Assembly (NCBI RefSeq): GCF_000224145.3
Contig: NC_020179.2
Span: forward strand, 4,125,417 to 4,189,416
DNA from: Ciona intestinalis
Taxonomy: Eukaryota; Chordata; Ascidiacea; Phlebobranchia; Cionidae
Reading direction: 5' to 3'
Length of the DNA stretch: 64,000 bases
How positions within the stretch are numbered: the stretch's first letter is position 1; every line of letters starts with the position of its first letter. The notes under the pieces are model-generated. The model made no database searches. It saw only the letters and a list, made by a program, of their open reading frames with translations, and was not told where the DNA came from. Positions 24,447-38,500 of the stretch are shown here, one piece after another. The translations under genes were made by a program, and so were the position numbers.

Positions 24447-25559
24447 ATGGCATCAACTTTAGTTAAATCTGTAACTCGACGTCTGCCGTTATTTTTCGCT
24501 CGAAATGGTTACGCAACCTCAGCCAAACCCGCCGTTCCCGAAACTGAAGAACAAAGAATCTGCACCATGATTCCTGGGGATGGAATTGGACCAGAGATCT
24601 CAGATTCGGTAATGAAGATCTTTGATGCAGCTGGAGCGCCAATCTCCTGGGAAGAAAGAAATGTGACAGCAATGAAGGGGCCTGGAGGAAAATGGATCAT
24701 TCCAATTGAGGCTCAGGAATCTATTAATAAGAATAAAGTTGGTTTAAAAGGACCTCTTGGCACTCCAATTGCTGCTGGTCACCCATCTATGAATCTTCTG
24801 CTCCGAAAAACATTTGATCTTTACGCGAATGTGAGGCCATGTGTGTCATTGGATGGATACAAGACTCCATACGATGGTGTGAACTTGGTGACCATAAGAG
24901 AAAACACTGAGGGGGAATACTCGGGCATAGAGCACGCAATTGTGGACGGCGTGGTGCAAAGTATTAAGCTTATAACTGAAGAAGCTTCACGTAAAGTTGC
25001 AGAGTTTGCGTTTNNTTACGCCCGCAAGAATGCGCGTAAAAATGTCACTGTGGTCCATAAAGCCAACATCATGAGAATGACGGATGGCTTGTTCTTAAGA
25101 TGCTGCAGGGAAACTGCTGAGAAGAACAGAGACATCAAGTTCAACGAGATGTATCTTGATACTGTGTGTCTTAACATTGTACAAGATCCATCTCAGTTTG
25201 ACGTCCTCGTGATGCCAAACTTATACGGCGATATTTTAAGTGATCTGTGCGCTGGTCTCATTGGTGGCTTGGGAGTTACCCCAAGTGGTAACATTGGTGC
25301 TAATGGAACGGCTCTATTTGAATCTGTGCATGGTACGGCACCAGATATCGCAGGGAAGGACCTAGCTAACCCAACTGCGCTTCTGCTTTCTGCCATAATG
25401 ATGCTTAGACACCTGGGGAAGATGAATTACGCTGGTAGGATCGAGCAGGCTTGTTTCGACGCGATTAGAGAGAAGAAATCGCGCACTAAAGATCTTGGGG
25501 GTGACGCCACATGCTCAAAGTTCACAAATGAAGTTTGCCTCAGAGTAAAAGATTTGTAA
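24447..25559 (+). CDS. idh3a: Mitochondrial NAD-dependent isocitrate dehydrogenase, alpha subunit
   Basis: One uninterrupted frame of 370 residues, close to the usual length of about 366. It begins with a basic, Ser/Thr-rich mitochondrial presequence ([20 protein letters not shown]). The mature part follows the family throughout: [11 protein letters not shown] near the start, then [15 protein letters not shown], the substrate and metal-binding region with [19 protein letters not shown] (about residues 257-275), [12 protein letters not shown], and a C-terminal DLGG...RVKDL. The enzyme converts isocitrate to 2-oxoglutarate with reduction of NAD+ in the TCA cycle; alpha is the catalytic subunit. 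Two Ns at 25014-25015 leave one residue undetermined. The coding region has no introns, unusual beside intron-rich neighbours; an upstream TACTACAG suggests a 5' UTR splice or trans-splice site. Confidence 0.96.
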   Translation: MASTLVKSVTRRLPLFFARNGYATSAKPAVPETEEQRICTMIPGDGIGPEISDSVMKIFDAAGAPISWEERNVTAMKGPGGKWIIPIEAQESINKNKVGLKGPLGTPIAAGHPSMNLLLRKTFDLYANVRPCVSLDGYKTPYDGVNLVTIRENTEGEYSGIEHAIVDGVVQSIKLITEEASRKVAEFAFXYARKNARKNVTVVHKANIMRMTDGLFLRCCRETAEKNRDIKFNEMYLDTVCLNIVQDPSQFDVLVMPNLYGDILSDLCAGLIGGLGVTPSGNIGANGTALFESVHGTAPDIAGKDLANPTALLLSAIMMLRHLGKMNYAGRIEQACFDAIREKKSRTKDLGGDATCSKFTNEVCLRVKDL

Positions 25560-26542
25560 ACTCCATAAAGTTCATGTTATCTTGATTACTGTGACCTCTG
25601 TAACTTGTAGTTCTACTTATTTCTGCTCTGTCCACAATGCAGTTGAAATAATATACAAAATGTTCAAATTGCACCATAGATAGCTTTGATATTGCCAGTT
25701 TGTTTTTGTTGTCAATATGGTTCATTTGCTGCTTCATTGTTGATTACAAACTGTTTTGTTACATCATCGTGTTTTAATTTATAAAATATCCGAGATTTGA
25801 CAAAAACAGAAACGAGAAAAACTAAATAACAAAACAGTTTAAATTTAGCCTCTAAATAACAAACCAACAAGTCTGATATTTAAAATGGTTTCATATGGCC
25901 ACTAATTAACAGGTTAAAAGGTGCATCTATAATGTGCTAATGCTTTCGATTTGAAATAATCAACACGTAAATCAAAATGCTAAGTTTAGTAGAATTTTAC
26001 GTAAAACGCATATTATCCCATAACAAGTTATTTATAAAAGAAGATAAAATAAGGACCGATCTTAGTTACACAGAGATTAAAAACGGCAACAAAATATGAT
26101 GGCCAGTTTATAAACTAAGATGTGCAGTTGAATTGGTATTGAAGTATCAGTTGCTTTAGCTACTGATTAACCCCTTAAAATTGCTTTAGCTACTGTTTTA
26201 ACCCCTGGCTAGCGATATAAAAGTAGGCGCCATTTGGTTAAAGCCTACAACAGTGGTTTACAAAGCCTTTTGACTTTTATTGTAAAGGTTTAAATAAGAA
26301 TATATTCTTAAAAGAATGGATGGAAATGTAAATTGTAGTTTTGGAAATAGGGTCGCCTTTTGCTATATTAATTTAGTATTATTTAGTTTAGGGGACAAAG
26401 TTTAAGAAACACTAACTTAAAATGTGTAAGTGTCATTCCCGGGCAGTTTGCTTAGGATTTCAATTACATTGCACGGTAATTAACGTTGCTAAAATATAGT
26501 TAGTTGTACATAGGATACATAAGGCACATAAAACGAAGTGCA
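25560..26542. other. Intergenic region between convergent IDH3A and golgin genes
   Basis: It holds the 3' UTRs of the two convergent genes and AT-rich sequence. A direct duplication of about 38 bp around ATTGCTTTAGCTACTG lies at 26150-26205. No gene is seen. Confidence 0.5.
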
Positions 26543-26548
26543 TTTATT
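26543..26548 (-). promoter_or_regulatory. Polyadenylation signal of the golgin gene
   Basis: AATAAA on the minus strand, about 52 bases past the stop codon of the inferred last golgin exon (26600-26635). It supports that exon as terminal. Confidence 0.5.
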
Positions 26549-26599
26549 GCACTTAATAAATACTATTATTGTGCATATTACATTCTTGGGTACACCACG

Positions 26600-29500
26600 T
26601 TATCTCTTTGATCGTGTATCATCTTCTAGCCAATCCTGGAAATAAATTTTTCTTTGTTTAGAGGTTATCAACTGTACATTCTCAACACAAAATAAAAACA
26701 ATGTAAATATTTCACAATACATGTCATATTTATCATAAATTCTTGTTAGTTACTGAAAGTTTCACATCAAACAGTTTGAGTGGTTTACTTGTGGCAAGAA
26801 CTGATAAGGCAATTAAGCATCAAACATTACTAGTGTTCACTTATACATGCAGTTGTTGCAACAATTACATTTCATTGAAGTCATTTGCGTAACACCATCG
26901 CCAATAAATACGTTAAGTGAAAAAGCAAATCACATCAGGATCAAATGATTAATTATCCACCAACTGATTATGAGCATAACAATGCAGATTATGACAAACA
27001 ATGATGGAAAACGATAAACCAAATTCTTACTTCGTTGTAACGCCATGCAATCACTTCAACTTTTCTAGAAACAAACAAATGATGTGAGAACATGCGTTGA
27101 TTATTTATCTAAGTTAGTTAAATGGTTAGGTATGTAAAGAACTAGGGGTTCAGGGTTCAAAGCTCACTGTGGTTAGTTTGGTTTGAGATTTGTGGAGAAT
27201 AGATAAATTAAACATATTTTTTTGTTGCAGTTGTTATAAGCTTATGATTTTCATAACAATTTACCTTCAGAAATAAAAAATAATGCTGATTTTATCAGGA
27301 CCATTGTTTTCTATGCCATAAAAATTACCCATAACAAAATTTAACATTAATTTTTACACCAGAAGATCAGAACTTGGGAAATATATCTGGTCTATCTAAA
27401 TGATATCGGACTATTGTTAGCTTAAGTGTAAACTAAGGGTAAAAGGTTCAAGGCTCACTGCAGTGGCATATTTGGATGATTCTACAAAGTGAGAACCTTT
27501 ATAAATTAAAGTGAAATTGTAATGATTTTTGTTAAAATTAAAAATAGTGGCAGCTTGACAGCAAGCATGAGGTCTAAGACACCTCCCGTACCCCAAGATA
27601 TAATACACACAACATGCAAGAGATACAAATATCAACTTACTGGTGGTAGTTTATGTCTTTCTAATATCCGCTGTGCTTCATCCTGGGGATATTGCATCAA
27701 CACAACAAGGACTTTAGCCATGGTCTGTAAGTAGGGGTGTCAGCTAAGTGGATTCTTTTTTATTTAATCTTGGGATAATATCCATTCTTAAGCTCTTGGT
27801 TACATATATGCATGGAGATAATAAAAACTGATGCACTTACAAACAGACGTATACAAAACACACAAATAAGCAGAGCCAAAGTATATTGCATTCACCACAT
27901 TATTCAATGAGGTTACCTATGTTTGACAGCTATGAGTGTAACTGTATTTTAACAATATCACCCCGGAATTTATTAAAAGTTCACAAACGTGACACCTGTG
28001 GTCAGATTTTATTAGAAATCCAAACACATTGATGCCAACTACACCATCATGACCCCACCTTTCCTTCTGACCCCATCATATACTCGTACAATACTTGACG
28101 TAAATATTTCACTCTCTCGGGGTCAGCAAGATGTGAATTCAACGACATCCTTGTCTTCGCTTCTTGCAAATAATTTGAGATTTCTCGCTCTCGCTGCTGT
28201 GTTGAGGCAAGAGACTTCGATAGTTCAGTAACTTGCTCCTGTGGTTGGGTGTTAAGATTCATATAGGCGTAATTTAACTTGAAATATTTCCAGTATGATT
28301 CATAGTTTCAGTGCCAGCCGTAAACCAACACGTTGGAGATTAAATGATTGTAACTTGTGTATAGTCGTTATACCACAGTTGTTCTGTTTCATAAACCTCT
28401 TGGTTGCTTACGAGTTACCAAGTATACAACTTATTTATCCTTGCATAGTGAGAAAACGACAGTCGTGATAACAGGTGTGTCGTGATAACATGGGTTTTTA
28501 CCTCGTTCCACTTACAGGTTACCACGAAAAACTACACATAACATTCCGAAAATCTTCTGTTCACAAACACAAGAAACCTGTAGTAACTAAAGATGAAACA
28601 GAGTACCCATGTTATAACGACTATCCATGCTGCGCCATTTAAGGATAAATAAGTCACATTCATTAATTTATTCAAAATATTACCGGTAAAATCTCATGCA
28701 TACAAACACAATAAACCTGTAGTTGAACAATGGTATGTTCCATCCCTGTGTCTTGCAATTTCTTCTCAGCAGTTAGCGCTCGATAAGTCGCTTTATCGAC
28801 TTGCTCCGACATCTCATACTCCCTCTTGTGGATCTCATTCTCGTATCTACAATCGAGGAAAAACTTGATGAATAATTTTTTAGATTAAAAAACATTTTTA
28901 CCCAGTTTAAAACATGCTTAACACATGTTTGAACTTGACAGCAAGCATGAAGTGTGTTAACAGACCATATGTAAAACAAGACACCAATGTTATAACTAGA
29001 CAGCACAAGACATGTAAACCCCAAACAAACGCATGTTATACCCCACCCTTGAATACCAAATACATTCCAACACTACTTACTTTTCCACGGTATCCTCAAG
29101 TCGCTTCTCCAACTTTAACATATCCTTCTGCAGTTGCATTATCTCCACATGGTGTTGCTCACGCACCAACTTTTCACCAGATTCACATTTCTCGGTCACA
29201 TTCAATATCTGGACCTGATGTTAAAGTGACAAGTTACTCTATCTGATATGTAAGCATAAAAGTAAATTATTATACAAAGAGAAACAATACATATTTAAAC
29301 ATATAAAATAAAGGAAAGCTCTTACATCTCCTGTTGCCTACTGGTAAGGTCCATGTGGCAACACCCTGGGTGTTGGGATAATTTGCAAACTCTAGCCTAA
29401 GTCTCAGGTCCCCAGGGGTGATTTGGTATATGACCTTCCCCCCGTATAGTAGAATAGAAACACCATTATACTACTATAGAAACACCATACCTGAAACTTT

Positions 29501-32500
29501 TCTTCCATCTTCGCCTTCTCCGTCTCATACTCCTTGACCAACCTTTTCACCTTCTCCTGGTTCTCCTCCTCCTTGCTCCTCATCCTCATCTCAAAGTCCT
29601 CCTGCATCTTCTTCAACTCACGATCAAGCTCCACAGAGGAATCATCGACCGCTGAGCGAGAAAGAGCCTCCACTTGTTTCTTCGTCGTTTCAACTTCATC
29701 TGGAAAGAAAAGCAGGTGAGGTCGTACAGCATGGCATATCATGGGACTGGAGATTTGTACCAGAGTTGGCCCATTACCCCAACACTGTATATGCACATTC
29801 TTCTTTATATGGGTGAGGCCCTACAGTGAGGCATGCCATGGGACCTGGGATTTAGGCCAGAGTTGGCCATTACCCCAATATTGTATATGCACATTCTATT
29901 CTATATGGGTGAGGTCCTACAGTGAGGCACGCTATGGGTCCTGAGATTTAAGCCAGAGTTGCCCCACTACCCCTACACTGTATATGCACATTTTATTCTA
30001 TATAGATGAGGTCGGACAACGAGGCATATCATGGGACTGGAGATTTGGGAAGAGTTGATCCATTACCCTGATACCAAGGGTGCTACAACCCATTAGTAAC
30101 AGGGTTAAAACAAAGCGTTATACCCAAGGGCAGCTTCAACGATTAAAACATAACTTAGAGCTTGGTATGTTTGGTTTTGTTGCAATATCCATACTCTTAA
30201 TAAACTCCATTTTTTGTCCCATAGAAAATTATTTCCAATCCACCCACCCCTCAATGCTTGTTGTTGTTCGTTGCTAACAGTAATTTGCTTATCGAGCTCA
30301 ACTTTTAATTTTTCACGACTTTTTTCCAATTTTTCCATTCGTTTCTTGCAAGTTTCCAGCTGGATAAAGTAAAGACATCTCATTGTAAGAATAAAAAAAT
30401 GGAAATCCTAAAACAAAGTCAAAATATGACAAATTTATCCACCATAAACCTTTTGTCAAAGTTACAGAAACACATTTGGACGCAGTTATTTTAAATATAA
30501 ACAAAAAAATAGCCCTCCAGTGTTGCGAAATATACCTCCAGTGTTGCCGATTCTTTTTCTTGAATCTGTGTTTCCAGTTGAGTTTCGCTTTCATTTTTCA
30601 ACTTTTCCAAATCTGAGTTTAGGACTTCAAGCTGGGCTGAATAACCTGAAGTAATGGATTTAAAACTTATTATTACCCAAACCAAAGGTCAGTGGATCAA
30701 ATCCCACCCATGGCAGGTATAATAAATACTCTGAACAATTTAATGCACACAGGCTGGTAGTAGTATGGGCTATAAGAACTGATGTGTATTGGCCTGTAGT
30801 TTCGAAAGTGTCAGTTTTAAAGTGATTTTTTAACCGATGTTGAATTGTTATAGAGTTTTAGTTTTATGACATCACAACCCACTTTCTCTCTCTTTCTCCC
30901 ACTCCGTCTCTTTCTCCTCCATGTTTCTCTCTTTCATTTCCTCCTTTGCGAGCCGCTCCTCACACATTATTCTCCTGCTTCTCTCTTCTTTTATCGCCAC
31001 CTCATAATTATTTTTCTCCTCTTTCATCTTTTCTTCAACCTCTTCGAGTTTCTGACGCGCTTCACTGAGCACAGCCTACATAGAAAACATATAAATTATT
31101 CAAATTTTATTTTAAACCTAAAATCACAGTGAATTTAATGTTAAAAGGTGGGGTAAAGCTGCATTTTTTACTTAACTTTAAAACAAAGCCAAACTCAGGC
31201 ATTTAGAGGTTGGGAATGCAAGAAGTTTTACAACTTTATTAATAAACTAAAATCCCATCAGTTTTATCATACTAAAAGAAAACAAAGTTTAATATACTCA
31301 GAACTATGACTGACAGCTATGGCACTTCTATCCATGACTCCGTGGCACCCCACCACATGGCTTCGTGCCATGGAACCTCCCACATGCCACACTTCCAAGC
31401 CACCCACCTTTACATCATCAAGATGCTCCTCATGTTTTCTCCTCTCCTCTTTATTCTCTTCCATTATCCTAACAACTTCACTTTTCTCCTAAAGGAAAAA
31501 ACAGTTTTGAAGGAGAAAACATTAATTAACGTTTTCTCTGCCATACTATGGATATTAACGTTTTTATAAGATAAAAGCAAATTAATAGAATAAACAGAGA
31601 AATATTCACAGCAGAAAACTTACTTTTTCAACTTCTTGCTCAAGCTTTTCTTCCAGCTCTCTTATTTTCTTCTCCAATTCCTCTACATTCTTATTCTCTT
31701 CCATTCTCTCACTTTTCTCTTTCTCTTCTTCACTCCTAAGCTCCTCCAAGGAGCGAAGTTGTTCCTTAAGAGCGAGGTTCTGATCGTTAACTTCCGCAAT
31801 CTTTGTTAGTTTCTCTTCAAGTTGAGTTCCAAAAGTTTTTTTAATCTGTGTAAGTCGTTGCTCTGCCTTTTTCTTTAAATCGTTCATCTGTCAAAAACAA
31901 CGAGATAAAAACATGTTTTTTATTCGAGTAAGCCAGAGTCGTCCATTATCCCAATACATTTGTTCAACTGTATATAGATGAAGTCGTGTCGCTGGGCACG
32001 CCAGAGGTTGGAACTTTTTGTAGAATTTAGGCCACAGTTAAATAAAACCACTTATTTAACATCTCAACCTTTTAAAACTTTTTTTGTGTTAATGGGTTAT
32101 GTCTCAATGTAGGATCTCACCCATATTGTATAGAACACAATGTGTTGAAATAATGGGCCAACTATATGCATAAATCCCATATACCATACCAGGCTTAACT
32201 GTATCTCACCCATATAGAATATTATAAACAACTAATAGTCTACCTTGGTCTGGTGTTCATTGTTGAGTTTCTTGATTTTTTCTCCCATTTCTTGATTCGC
32301 TGTTTTTGCATCATTTGCTTTCATTTCTAAATGATAAATATTCTGTTATACGATAGTGTTTATATAAGTGAAATTAAATTTGACCATCACTTTAGTATAT
32401 TGAGATAATCTTTTAAACAGTCAACAAACCAATACCCTTGAAATGGTTGCACCACTTTTTACAGTTTATATAAGTTATGTATCTCTTCCATTCTCAGTAG

Positions 32501-35500
32501 GCCATGAGATGTATGTACATATATATATATATATATATATGGCAGTTTGAGATTACACAGTAACTTATTCATTTTGCTAAACCCAACTACACCCATTGAA
32601 TGTGAAGACACCTTATGTATCTATTTCGCCACACCACAACAACACATACACATTACAACACAAACCTTTCAATTCTTCCAACTCAGTTTTCAATCGTTGA
32701 CTTTCCTCACCCAATATTTGCGACAGAGCGACCGATTTCTCGTGGTCACGCTTCAGCGCTTCACTGTTGTCGTTAGCGCTAGTTACCGCGGCGATTAATT
32801 CGTTGTTTTGCTTCTGTAAGTAAGTAGTTGTATTATGACATAACAAGTTGAAACAATTAACCATTATTACACACATCTATGTGGATTATGATCTAATACA
32901 TTCTACAATTATGAGTAATTTAAATCATATGAATATTTCATGATTTCTTTTCATGATTTATGAATTTTCCAGAATTCTGCTGTTATTACTACCAGACATT
33001 ACATAAAACGTGGGTAAATACCCTTTGTGTAAGTTCTATATGTTCCTTTTTACCAGAAAAGCTATTCAATTCTAATATTTCTTTAATTTTATTTACATAT
33101 TTCATTAAATTACCTGCAAATTATTATTTGCACTCTCTGCTGCCTCTAGCGATTGTTTTAAAGTCGTAACTTCTTCCAACAAACCGCTGGCTTTTGATTG
33201 GTTAACACCAAGTTGCTCCAGTGTTGCCTTCAGATTATTTTCAAGATCAGTGTTCTCGGATAATTTTGTCTAAAAGAACGTAACAAAAAGTGTATTAGGA
33301 ACAAAACTATAAATTCTGAGTGGTTATATATGAATATAGTAATCCAAAAATTAAACCAAAGCTTTTCTAAACCAATTACTTTTAAAGTTACATTTCATCT
33401 AAATTTTACAATAACAGACCAACAGTCATAACAGTCATTCTGCTGTCCTAAAACTGCAGTGGTCGACCTGCCAAGTTAATAAAAGGTTACAACTTGGAGT
33501 TTGGGTATAGGGCTAACTTATTGGTTGTCTTGTAATGTTTAATTAATGAGGCGTAGAAAATTCAAGGGTATGCTCGCCCACCCTGTCACCTCAGATTGGG
33601 TGCCTACAACGCTACAACCTACACTGTATGTTATGAGCCTACATTATAAATCTCTCTGTTACATAAATTCATCCACCTGCAGAGCTTGATGGGTTTCCTC
33701 TATATTCCTCCTGTGCTCCTCCTCTCCCACTCTCACTTTCTCCAACTCCTCCTCCTTGCTCCTCAATTCCTCTCGGAGTTCCTGCATTGTCTCTGCTGCC
33801 TTCTGGTGGCTGGAACTTGACTCATCAAGTTGGGTCGACAAATCTCGGAACGAATCTTCAGATTCATTTAATTTCTTTTCAAGAATTTCGATTTCAGAAG
33901 ATTTTGAAGCAATTTCCTCAAAAGCCTGAACAAAAAAGTTTATTTAACTTTCTGTGCATTGATGATGGACCAAGTTACTGTCTGGATACTAAACTCATGA
34001 TCAGCAGATGTTTTAAACAGTAACTTGGTGAATACTGAATAGTAACCTCTTTTACACTGATGATGGACCAAGTTACAGTACAGATACTAAACTTACAGTA
34101 AACATCTGCAGACAGTAACTTGGTCCATCATCAGTGTAAAAGAGGTTACTATTCATCAAGTTACTGTCTGAAACATCTGCTGATCATAAGTTTAGTATCC
34201 AGACAATACACCAACTTGTTTCAACTTCATTCCATCTTCAGCCACGCTTCCGTCCATCTTATAAAACTTTTCCTTTAAAACTTCATGCTCTGCCGTCGTC
34301 TCTTTTAACTTGGAATGTAATTGGGCGATTCTTTGTTCCGCCTGAACGAACATGGATACGGCTTATTGAGTTTATATAATTATATGATTGGGAACTCTAA
34401 TTAGTTTCTATGTGACTGAAACCCAACAAAGCTAAACAATAACGCTAACTCACATGTCCCGACAATACTATTTACGGAAAATCGTAGCAACTAGCAGCAT
34501 TAAAAAAATATATATATATATAATATAAAAAAATACATTTAAAATGAAACTGCGTTCTCTAGTTTTAAACTTAGACATCACAACCTTCCATTATGACATC
34601 ACAATCTTTCATCATGACATCACATCCCTCCATCATGACATCACAACCCTCTATTATGACATCACACCCACCTTTTGTTTAAGCTCTGTATACTTTCCCT
34701 TCCACATCTCCCTGATGCTGGCCATCTCATCCTCGTGATCTTTGCTCATCTTGGATGTAAGAGCTTCCTCCTTATCCGATCTCTCCCTCTCAAACCTCTC
34801 CTCCAAGGATTTCTTCTCCTCCTGGAAGTTGGAGACCAACGAAGACCGTTCAGCTTCAAACTCTTCTTTCAAACGGACAACCAAAGCTTCTCTCTGTGGT
34901 GCAAGTTGAATTTAGTTTTAAAAGTTTTTAAAAAGTACAAGGAATAAACATGGGGAGTTTGTAGGTGCTCAATAATAGAAATAATAGAAATTCTATTTTA
35001 CAAGGGCGAGATCCTCGGTAAGGCACACCTGAGACCTGGGATGTAGGTCTATTACACCAACACACAAGGTGCTGCTATCTAGACCTTCCTGTGTCAGTTT
35101 ATGGCTACTTAGTAATATAGATTCTATTTGAAAGCAGCTAAACCATTCCGCAACCATATATATCACTTTGCTATATACACTGTGACTCTCACCACCTTTA
35201 TTTGAACAACCCACATAATTACCTCCACACAGTCACAACCCACCTTAGATTTGAACTCTTGAACCTTTTTACTCCAAGCTTCTTTATATTTGTTGATTTC
35301 TGCCTCGTGTTCCGCAACTTCTTCCTCAGATGACTTAACAACCGAAGATAATTCATCTTCCGTTGACTTCAGCTTCACTTTCAACTCATTAACGATGTTT
35401 TTAAGCGACACGACATCACCAGTACTCTCCTGAGCCGCAGTTTGTGCAAGTTTCAATTCTTCCTGCACACCAGCAACCTTCTTCATAAGATCATCTTTCT

Positions 35501-38500
35501 CATCTTTAAGCTTGGTATTAACATCCGCAAGCTCCACTACTCTTCCCTCTAGTTCCGAACTTTTCTGAGCGAACTCCTGTCTCACTTTATCCCACTCTTG
35601 AATATGTTTCTCCAAATCTTGTCGCGTTTGATCCAACTCTTGGTCCCGCCTGCCCGAAACTTCAGAAGCTTGCGATAAATTCTCATTCTGTTTCTTCAAC
35701 TCCGAACTAACTTGGTTCAAATTCAGTTCCAAACTTTCAATTTTCGTATCCTTTTCCGCCACCTTTGCATTAGAAGTCTTTAACTCTTCCCTAAGCCCAA
35801 CCATTTCATTTTCACATTCAACCAACTTATTTTCCAAGCCAGATTTCTCTGTAACCACATTTTCAAGCTGAGCAGCAAATTCTGACTTTTCAATGTTAAA
35901 TTTTTGTTGCAATGCTTCTTCCAACGCATTGAGTTTTTCTTTCAAAGTATTTTCAAACTGTGCATGAAGATCTGACTTCCCAGCTTTAATTTCCAATTTT
36001 ATATTCTTTATCTCGTCTTCCTTTTGCTCTAAATCGTGGTGCATCTTGTTTTCAAACTGTTCCTTTTCAACTTCAAATTTATGTTTCAACCCAACCACCA
36101 TTTTTTCATATTCTTTCTGTTTGCTTTGTATTTCTGAAGCCAAATTTTGTGTTTTTAGTTTCTCTTCTTCTAAGACTTTCTGTGCTTCTTGTAAAGCAGA
36201 TTCTGATTCCTTGATTTTCGATTCTTGTTCGTGCAACACTGCATTGTGTGATTCCACCAGTGTTGCCAGCTCTTTTTCCTTCTCACTGAACTTCTGCTCA
36301 GCATCATGTATTTTACCCTGTGTAAAAATAAATTGCATCATTGCTTTTACATTGAAGAAATATGACAGAATATAACCTAACTGTAACACTGAATAAAAAA
36401 GTCTTCTACAAAGTCCTATGTTAAGCTTCTTATGTTTAAAACAATGAACAAAGTGACATGGCATCAATACTCAACCAACTCAGGTAAAACTTTCACGTCT
36501 TGTAGAATATCAATAGTCATAATTCCATACGAACTCTAAAAGTGGCTGTACAGAGTGTACGGCATGTGAATCCGGCATGCGAAGTCGTATGCAAACCCAT
36601 TACCGAGTTCCGCATACGGCAGCGAAATTCCGACAAAACAGAGAAAACCGACAAATTCCGGATACTGTGTACAGTCACCTTAATTTTTATGGGCCTGTAG
36701 CCCAACAAAGCTAAACAATAATGCTAACTGATATGTTCTGATAAAATTTACAGAACATCATCGCAGTATTAAAAAATAAATATATATATATATAGTATAA
36801 AAATACATTTAATGGCCTACTACTATGATGTTCTGATTATCCACAACTAATCAGTCATACCTCCAAGTCATGAACCATTTTCCCCATCTTTTCATTCTTC
36901 ATCAAAACTTCTTTTGTCTCGGACCCCATGTTCGTAACCATCTCATCTACTGCCATCTTGTGGTGGGCTTCCATCTCCGCAAGTCTCGCTTGAGCGACTT
37001 CATGTTGCTAAAATATTAATTCAATATTGTAACTACAAAGTTTTAGGGGTAACAGACCTTAATCTGGCTAAAATTACAGGTACATGGCATGCCTCGCTAT
37101 AGAAACTTGTCCATATAGAATAGAATGTGCATATGCAATGTTGGGCTAATGAGCAAACTCTGGTCTAAATCCCAGGTCCCATGACATGCCTCACTATAGA
37201 ACCTTACTCATATAGAACAGAATGTGCACAATGTTGGGGTAATGGACCAACTAACAATACTAATAAACCAAAAATCACCTCAGCAATTTTTATTTGCGCG
37301 GTTTTCAATTCCGACTTGAGATTTTCTATTATTTCTATGTTTTCCTCCTTTGCTTGATTTTTCTCGGCAACCAGTGTTTGATTATCTGACTTCAGTGTTG
37401 CCACTTCGTTTTCAAATTCAGCCTTAAAAGTTCAACACAATACTCAGCAAATTTAATTGTGCAACACTGACTTATATAAAAATATGAAAATAAAAATGAA
37501 ATGATGTAATTTCCAAACAAGTGTTTGGTGTTGGTGTAATGGGTCAACTCTAGTCTAAATCCCAGGTCCCACAGCATGCCTAGCTGTTGGACCCCACCCA
37601 TATAGAACTGAATTTGCATATACAATGTTGGGGTAATGGGCCAACTCTGGAATAAACTTCAGGTCCCTAGCGTGTATTGCTGTAGGATCTCAACCACGAA
37701 AATTTCAAACAAAAAATTATTTTTTAGGTTCCTTACAATTTTTAGTCTTGCTTGCTCTGCAGCATCCTCTAGTGTTGATATCTGTTCCTTCGTAGCGTTC
37801 TTGAGTTGCAAAACTTTATCGCGATGTTTTTTAAGTTCATCTTCCAATACAACAGCTTTGTCATTTGCTTCACCTAACTCTTGTTTTCCTGGAGGTTCCA
37901 ATATATATATATAATATAGTAGAGTAGGAAAAGATGGAACACCATTCTATATTCTCTTTTCAAAGAATTATTAAACTGTATCTTTACGAGTCCCATAGAC
38001 CGCTGTTATTTGTTCAAAACACGGTCAGGATATTTGTATATTATTATGTGCTAAAGGTGTCCCGTCTTACCCTACAATACTATATTAACAAACATCTATA
38101 ATAATACCATTATCAAATTAACATATGAATGTTAGCAAACTATATATGATATGAGACAGCTATGCTTTCAAGCTGCAAAGGTCAGTTACAGTGTATAACA
38201 TATATTACAATCGAATACTAACAAACAAGGCATAATAATACCCTTGCCGATACGTTATGATGTTACCCAAGCTATATGCTATAAGAAATCTATTACTTGG
38301 CAATAAATGTTATTACATATATTGTTGCCAGGAATATCGCAATTAACGCCCTACAAAAGTCAATCTTTTTAACAAATGAAAACCAACATAGTAAAGCACC
38401 AGCATCCAGTTTGGTATAATGTATAATAATAGTGATAAAATATCCTTATAGATCAACATTAAAATAACAACAACCAATTACCTGCTTGGATTTGTGTTTT

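Noticed and set aside
27031-27064. Possible alternative penultimate or last golgin exon
   Set aside because: It has good splice signals, but its 34 bp would read AAA AGT then a stop in the required phase. The exon 26600-26635 fits better and is followed by AATAAA. An alternative isoform remains possible.
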